Made by a program: the position numbers and the translations under genes
DNA from: DAIPHL01 sp036771375
GTDB taxonomy: Bacteria > Synergistota > Synergistia > Synergistales > Synergistaceae
Direction: 5' to 3'
Length of the DNA: 10,004 nucleotides
Assembly: GCA_036771375.1 (NCBI GenBank)
Contig: DAIPHL010000083.1
Coordinates: 1-10,004 of the forward strand
Notes under the pieces: model-generated
Databases searched by the model: none
Told to the model about the DNA's origin: nothing
Seen by the model: only the letters and a program-made list of their open reading frames with translations
Part shown: piece after piece, positions 7,024 through 10,004 of the stretch
Layout: the number at the start of each line of letters is the position of its first letter
Numbering within the stretch: position 1 is the stretch's first letter

Positions 7024-7054
7024 GCGACGAAAAACCACGCGTTTTTCTCGTCGC
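7024..7054. repeat. Imperfect inverted repeat (12-bp stem) in a gene-free stretch
   Basis: GCGACGA (7024-7030) pairs with TCGTCGC (7048-7054), and the inner AAAAC pairs with GTTTT (loop CACGC) after a small bulge. No T-run follows on either strand, so it is not a normal intrinsic terminator. It lies between the divergent selC and paaK promoters, in about 330 nt (6970-7304) where I see no credible gene. Confidence 0.5.
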
Positions 7055-7230
7055 CCCCCTTTTGCCGTTGTGCGGTTGTTTTTCGATAAAAAGGAACCCC
7101 TCGGAAAGAGCGCCGGTGGTTTGACACAAACAGATTCACGCCCCAAAAGATGGGAGTGTCGCCTCGCGTCTTTTCTCTCCGTTGCGTCGAGTTCGTTTCG
7201 GACGGTTTCATTGTCGTCTTTAAAAGATGT

Positions 7231-7247
7231 ATCGTCAAATTGACGAT
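7231..7247. promoter_or_regulatory. Perfect 8-bp inverted repeat, candidate operator
   Basis: ATCGTCAA-A-TTGACGAT is a perfect palindrome with a 1-nt centre, 57 nt upstream of the -35 box of the paaK leader promoter. Size and symmetry suit a dimeric regulator bound in an activator position; no cognate regulator is visible in the window. Confidence 0.4.
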
Positions 7248-7304
7248 GGTCTTCATGGATGGGTGAAGCTTGCGACCCGCCACGAAATTTTGCCCCGCGT
7301 CGGC

Positions 7305-7333
7305 TTGACAAATCCTTTTCGTCGTTGTATAAA
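7305..7333 (+). promoter_or_regulatory. Strong sigma-70 type promoter for the paaK leader
   Basis: TTGACA (7305-7310, perfect), a 17-nt spacer, and TATAAA (7328-7333, 5 of 6). The expected start is near 7340. It is the only promoter I can find upstream of paaK, and transcripts from it must cross the terminator at 7610-7643. Confidence 0.75.
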
Positions 7334-7416
7334 CACACCGTTATGTACGTGAACGGAAGAGGCGCGTTCCTCTTTGGTTCGTCACTCCAAAAGAGAACGA
7401 AAGGAGGTACAGGGAT

Positions 7417-7545
7417 ATGGCGACGGACGCGATGAGTGGAATCGACCGTTTCTGTCGTGATGTTACGCTGTTCTCCTTTACCGGCACGGATCCCGGCTTG
7501 CATGGGATCTGTGCGGATGCCGTTTTCGGGTTCGAGGTTTCTTGA
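7417..7545 (+). CDS. 42-residue small ORF in the paaK leader (possible leader peptide)
   Basis: I do not recognise this peptide. It starts at ATG 7417, 8 to 9 nt after an excellent ribosome site (AAAGGAGGT, 7400-7408), and stops at TGA 7543-7545. It lies between a near-consensus promoter and a strong intrinsic terminator, so it is almost certainly transcribed. The peptide starts MATDAMSGIDRFCRD and ends ADAVFGFEVS. Five of the 42 residues are Phe (12, 19, 21, 37, 39) and two are Cys; there is no signal peptide or membrane helix. Codons 24-27 form the arm (7488-7496) that can pair with the terminator stem, so its translation could affect termination ahead of a gene of aryl-acetate metabolism. 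It could be a regulatory leader peptide, an independent small protein, or a chance ORF in a structured RNA. Confidence 0.45.
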   Translation: MATDAMSGIDRFCRDVTLFSFTGTDPGLHGICADAVFGFEVS

Positions 7546-7609
7546 CGAATAGGGCGCGCCACTCGGCTTGACTCGGGGGCGTCGCGGCAAAAGCACAAAT
7601 TGCATGGAA

Positions 7610-7643
7610 GACCGGGGTCCAAAGCAGGACCCCGGTCTTTTTT
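7610..7643 (+). terminator. Strong intrinsic terminator just upstream of paaK
   Basis: GACCGGGGTCC (7610-7620) and GGACCCCGGTC (7627-7637) form a perfect 11-bp, GC-rich stem with an AAAGCA loop, followed at once by TTTTTT (7638-7643). It lies 29 nt before the paaK ATG with no room for another promoter. It probably acts as an attenuator or processing/readthrough point rather than a simple end. Confidence 0.9.
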
Positions 7644-7672
7644 GTGTACGGTGTTTCATAGAGGAGGTTTTC

Positions 7673-8950
7673 ATGATGACGAAAGTGGCCGTAAGAGGCA
7701 AGTTGCAGGACGACGCGGTGAAGTACGAGGGGTTGAGGAACATTCTGACGCAGCTTGTGGAGCGGCGACACCCCTACGCGAAGAAGATGGAGGAACACGG
7801 CGTCCGTCCCGAACACATAAGGGGCTACGAGGACCTCGCCCTTTTGCCCTACACGACGAAGAAGGATCTGCTGGACAATTACCCGATCGGCTGGCTTGCA
7901 CGGGAAAGAAGCGAGGTGGTTCGTATCCATGCCACGAGTGGAACCACCGGCCGGCCGACCATCGTGGCCTACACGGCGAAGGACATAGAGAATTGGTCGC
8001 GAAACGTGGCGTGGTGCCTGAGGCTTGCCGGTATCGGACGCGACGATGTGGTGCAGATCGCCTACGGCTACGGCCTTTTCACCGGCGGGATCGGCTTCCA
8101 TTACGGGGCGGAGGCCGTGGGAGCGGTGGTCATTCCCGCCTCCGGCGGGTTCACCGACAGACAGGTGTCCCTGATGCAGGACCTCGGGACCACGGTCCTC
8201 GCCTGTACTCCTTCCTATGCCCTGCGCATCGCGGAGGCGTTGGAGAACTCCGAGACACCCTCCACGTCCCTGCGCATCGGCGTTTTCGGAGCCGAGGCGT
8301 GGTCCGAGGAACTTCGCCGCGCGCTGGAGAAGAAGCTCGGAATCACCGCGCTCGACATCTACGGCCTGAGCGAGGCGATGGGACCGGGCGTTGGCATGGA
8401 GTGCATGCATCAGGCCGGGCTTCACATCTCCCTGGATTTCATACCCCAGACCGTCGACCCGGAGACGCTGGAGGAGACGAACGAAGGGGAGAGCGGCGAG
8501 CTGGTGCTCACCTCGTGGAAAAAAGAGGCGTATCCTGTGATAAGATATCGGACCAGAGACCTGACCACGCTGTTGAGAGAGCCATGTGCCTGTGGGGATT
8601 CGACGCCGCGAATGACGCGCGTTCGTGGGAGGAGCGACGACATGTTGATCGTGAGCGGCGTCAACGTCTTTCCGTCGCAGATCGAGGCGGCCATCTGCCG
8701 GGTCCCGGGACTCTCCGCGAACTACCAGATCACGGCCTGGAAGGAGCGGGGCGTGCAACGAATGAGCCTCGCCTGCGAGAGGACGCCGGATTCGACGCCG
8801 GAGGAGGTCCACACGATCTCCCGCAACGCCTCGAAGTACCTCAAGCAGGCCCTTGGGATCACCATCCCCTTCAACATCATGGAGCCCGGTTCGATCCCCC
8901 GGTCGGAGGGCAAAGCGGTCAGGATATTGAGGATTGCGGAGAAGAAATGA
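7673..8950 (+). CDS. paaK: Phenylacetate-CoA ligase family protein (aryl-acetate:CoA ligase, AMP-forming)
   Basis: This 425-residue enzyme of the ANL adenylate-forming superfamily would link phenylacetate, indoleacetate or a similar acid to CoA through an acyl-AMP. The landmarks are the ATP motif HATSGTTGRPT (86-96), YGYGLFTGG (131-139), YGLSE (230-234), RYRTRDLT (291-298), the hinge GRSDDML (319-325) followed by SGVNVFPSQIE, and a C-terminal SEGKAVR with the expected catalytic K414. Length matches characterised PaaK proteins (about 430-440). I chose ATG 7673, preceded by GAGGAGG (7661-7667); the ATG right after it is equally possible. In anaerobes with IorAB this family is often near ior genes and handles the aryl acids or their CoA esters. 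The direction in vivo (CoA ester formation or energy recovery) is not shown by sequence. A 29-codon ORF and acylphosphatase follow closely. Confidence 0.93.
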   Translation: MMTKVAVRGKLQDDAVKYEGLRNILTQLVERRHPYAKKMEEHGVRPEHIRGYEDLALLPYTTKKDLLDNYPIGWLARERSEVVRIHATSGTTGRPTIVAYTAKDIENWSRNVAWCLRLAGIGRDDVVQIAYGYGLFTGGIGFHYGAEAVGAVVIPASGGFTDRQVSLMQDLGTTVLACTPSYALRIAEALENSETPSTSLRIGVFGAEAWSEELRRALEKKLGITALDIYGLSEAMGPGVGMECMHQAGLHISLDFIPQTVDPETLEETNEGESGELVLTSWKKEAYPVIRYRTRDLTTLLREPCACGDSTPRMTRVRGRSDDMLIVSGVNVFPSQIEAAICRVPGLSANYQITAWKERGVQRMSLACERTPDSTPEEVHTISRNASKYLKQALGITIPFNIMEPGSIPRSEGKAVRILRIAEKK

Positions 8951-9036
8951 GGCGAATTGGCGTCGCCCATTGGAACGATCCGCCGCCCGAGGAGGTGCCG
9001 GATTTCAAATGCCGAAGAGACGTCGCGCGATCGTAA
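8947..9036 (+). CDS. Possible 29-codon ORF coupling paaK to acylphosphatase
   Basis: An ATG (8947) overlaps the paaK stop as ATGA, with GGAGAAG just upstream, and opens a 29-residue frame ending at TAA 9034-9036, inside the acylphosphatase gene in another frame. The peptide (starting MRRIGVAHWNDPPPEEVPDF) is unknown to me. It may be a translational coupler that carries ribosomes to the acylphosphatase start, or chance. The acylphosphatase has its own strong ribosome site (AGGAGGTG, 8990-8997). Confidence 0.25.
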   Translation: MRRIGVAHWNDPPPEEVPDFKCRRDVARS

Positions 9037-9281
9037 CGGGAAGGGTGCAGGGCGTCGGTTTCCGGTGGTATACTCGCGAAAAGGCGAACGACCTCGGTCT
9101 GACGGGCTGGGTGCGCAATCTGCACGATGGTAGGGTCGAGACCGCGTTTCAGGGAGATCCGGCGCTTGTCGCGGAAATGGAGACCTGGCTTTGGAAGGGA
9201 GCCCCGGCGGCGAGGGTGGTTGGCGTGACCCTGTCGGAGGAGGCGCCCGTCCCCGGCGAGATCGATTTTTCGATCCGCTAG
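9009..9281 (+). CDS. acyP: Acylphosphatase
   Basis: This 90-residue protein is an acylphosphatase, a small cytoplasmic enzyme that hydrolyses acyl phosphates such as acetyl phosphate or carbamoyl phosphate. The two signatures are present: GRVQGVGFRWYT (residues 11-22) with the phosphate-binding R19, and GWVRNLHDGRVE (33-44) with catalytic N37. The 18-residue spacing between them equals that of the vertebrate enzyme (R23, N41). Length matches the family (about 90-98). ATG 9009 was chosen because the family motif starts ten residues later and AGGAGGTG lies 11 nt upstream; a TTG in frame at 8934 would extend it inside paaK without conserved residues. It lies 58 nt after paaK, with no terminator between, so co-transcription is likely. 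Confidence 0.94.
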   Translation: MPKRRRAIVTGRVQGVGFRWYTREKANDLGLTGWVRNLHDGRVETAFQGDPALVAEMETWLWKGAPAARVVGVTLSEEAPVPGEIDFSIR

Positions 9282-9381
9282 GCGGAAGCGACGGTCTTCA
9301 CGTTGTTTGTCGTCCGGTCGTCCGAAGTTCGCCGCGCAGGACGCGCCGATGAGATCCGCGGAATGTTGGAGGGGTGATTTT

Positions 9382-10004
9382 TTGGGAGAGCTCTGCCATT
9401 TTCTCGTAAGCGCGTTCCAATCCGTGGGGGGCTTCTTTCACGCCCTCGTGGCGTGGCTCGTGGACGTCGTCGGTGCGCTCGGCTACCCGGGCATCGTCAT
9501 GCTGATGTTCCTCGAATCCTCCTTTTTCCCCTTCCCGAGTGAAGTGGTGCTCCCCCCCGCGGGCTATCTCGCGAGCCAGGGCAAGATGCATCTTTTTCCG
9601 GTCGTTCTCTGCGGCATCGCGGGCAGCCTGTTCGGCGCGCTGTTCAACTATTACATCGCGGCCAGGTGGGGACGCAGGTTTTTCGATCGTTTCGGACGTT
9701 ATTTTTTCGTCTCTCCCGCGATGCTCGACAGGGCGGAGGTCTTTTTCGCAAGACACGGTCACATCAGCACCTTCACGGCTCGCCTTCTGCCCGGAATACG
9801 CCAGTACGTATCGCTCCCCGCGGGACTCGCCCGCATGGACCTTGCGACCTTCTGCCTCTATACGTCGCTCGGCAGCGGGCTGTGGGTGACCATCCTGGCG
9901 CTTTTGGGCTACTGGATCGGCGGGGAGGGCTCCGGTTTTCGGGCGGTCCTCCGGACCCTGGGGCTGACGCTGCACATCCGGCTCCTCTCGGGGGAGAACG
10001 CGCA
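9382..10004 (+). CDS. DedA family inner-membrane protein (3' truncated by the window end)
   Basis: The first 207 or so residues of a DedA-superfamily protein are present and the frame is open to the end. DedA proteins are multi-span membrane proteins linked to lipid carrier flipping and proton-dependent homeostasis; exact function differs by member. Hydrophobic helices are visible, with the family motif LESSFFPFPSEVVLPPAGYLA (about 45-65), then FGALFNYYIAARWGRRFF. The second motif, FTARLLPGIRQYVSLPAGLARMD, carries the conserved FxxRxxPGxR residues. I chose TTG 9382 because GGAGGGGTG (9368-9376) lies just upstream. ATG 9349 in the same frame is the alternative and would add 11 polar residues with a poor ribosome site. 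The gap of 100 nt after acylphosphatase has no clear terminator or promoter, so it may be the last gene of the paaK unit. Confidence 0.85.
   Translation, partial: MGELCHFLVSAFQSVGGFFHALVAWLVDVVGALGYPGIVMLMFLESSFFPFPSEVVLPPAGYLASQGKMHLFPVVLCGIAGSLFGALFNYYIAARWGRRFFDRFGRYFFVSPAMLDRAEVFFARHGHISTFTARLLPGIRQYVSLPAGLARMDLATFCLYTSLGSGLWVTILALLGYWIGGEGSGFRAVLRTLGLTLHIRLLSGENA

Larger units (their letters stand above)
7340..7672 (+). promoter_or_regulatory. Structured leader of paaK, putative transcription attenuator
   Basis: Four sets of pairings are visible. H1 (7351-7380) is AAGAGG/CCTCTT, extended by GAAC/GTTC across a 2x2 internal loop. H2 (7366-7398) pairs GTTCCTCTTTGG with CCAAAAGAGAAC with one bulge on each side; it excludes H1 and ends just before the small ORF's ribosome site. 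H3 pairs that site, AAAGGAG plus ACAG (7400-7412), with CTGT plus CTCCTTT (7468-7479). H4 (7487-7511) is CGGATCCC/GGGATCTG. The left arm of H4 can instead pair with the 5' arm of the terminator: GGATCCCGG 7488-7496 with CCGGGGTCC 7612-7620, 9 bp with one G-U. This would prevent termination. The pairings are seen by eye; the attenuator role is inferred. Confidence 0.5.

Noticed and set aside
6969..7124. Plus-strand frame from ATG 6969, about 51 codons, between selC and paaK promoters
   Set aside because: No ribosome site, no family resemblance, and it overlaps the selC promoter and the inverted repeat.
7543..7672. Selenocysteine readthrough of the TGA that ends the 42-codon leader ORF, suggested by nearby selC
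   Set aside because: The frame after the TGA is not protein-like, crosses the terminator stem and enters paaK out of frame; no clear SECIS-type hairpin follows directly.
6676..7743. Minus-strand open frame of 355 codons spanning selC and the paaK leader
   Set aside because: It runs through a tRNA gene, two promoters and a terminator; its translation has no domain and no convincing ribosome site.
7600..9036. Plus-strand 478-codon frame overlapping paaK
   Set aside because: It is an out-of-frame shadow of paaK, rich in Arg and Gly and without motifs. Only its last 29 codons, after the paaK stop, are considered, at low confidence.
1..10004. CRISPR arrays, insertion sequences, phage genes or defence systems
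   Set aside because: I saw no regular repeat-spacer pattern, transposase, integrase or terminal repeats; the window looks like ordinary chromosome.

Overview
The window is a GC-rich bacterial chromosome segment whose genes point to a strictly anaerobic, amino-acid-fermenting organism. The evidence is a ferredoxin-dependent indolepyruvate oxidoreductase, an electron-bifurcating type NADH/ferredoxin:NADP reductase pair (NfnAB-like) and a selenocysteine tRNA. A member of the Synergistota, or a similar amino-acid fermenter, fits best. This is inference from gene content and protein style, not a database match.

Layout. (1) Bases 1-2261, plus strand: the 3' end of iorA, then iorB and a class I/II PLP aminotransferase. 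Their stops and starts overlap, so this is one translationally coupled operon. It would turn aromatic amino acids into 2-oxo acids and then into aryl-acetyl-CoA plus reduced ferredoxin. (2) Bases 2262-4233, plus strand: a promoter, a leader of about 220 nt containing an intrinsic terminator, then a CorA-type divalent cation channel (TTG start) and a metallo-beta-lactamase (MBL) fold hydrolase. The hydrolase frame does not close and seems to carry a 1-nt frameshift in its last codons. (3) Bases 4353-6595, minus strand: nfnB-like and nfnA-like genes, overlapping, with a good promoter upstream. (4) Bases 6798-6893, minus strand: selC, the UCA-anticodon selenocysteine tRNA with encoded CCA, and its own promoter. 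(5) Bases 6970-7304: no convincing gene, but two inverted repeats. (6) Bases 7305-10004, plus strand: a near-consensus promoter, a structured leader of about 335 nt with a 42-codon ORF and a very strong intrinsic terminator, then a phenylacetate-CoA ligase family gene, an acylphosphatase and a DedA membrane protein that runs off the window.

How it fits together. The aminotransferase, IorAB and the aryl-acetate:CoA ligase form the known peripheral route for Trp/Phe/Tyr fermentation, and NfnAB would rebalance the reduced ferredoxin and NAD(P)H it produces. The most interesting part is the paaK leader. The only promoter I can see for paaK lies upstream of the terminator, and the terminator's 5' arm can instead pair over 9 bp with a segment inside the small ORF. 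That segment can also form its own local hairpin. This is the architecture of a transcription attenuator, and the encoded peptide contains five Phe codons. The corA leader has a similar promoter-terminator-gene layout. Neither matches a riboswitch class I could recognise by eye.
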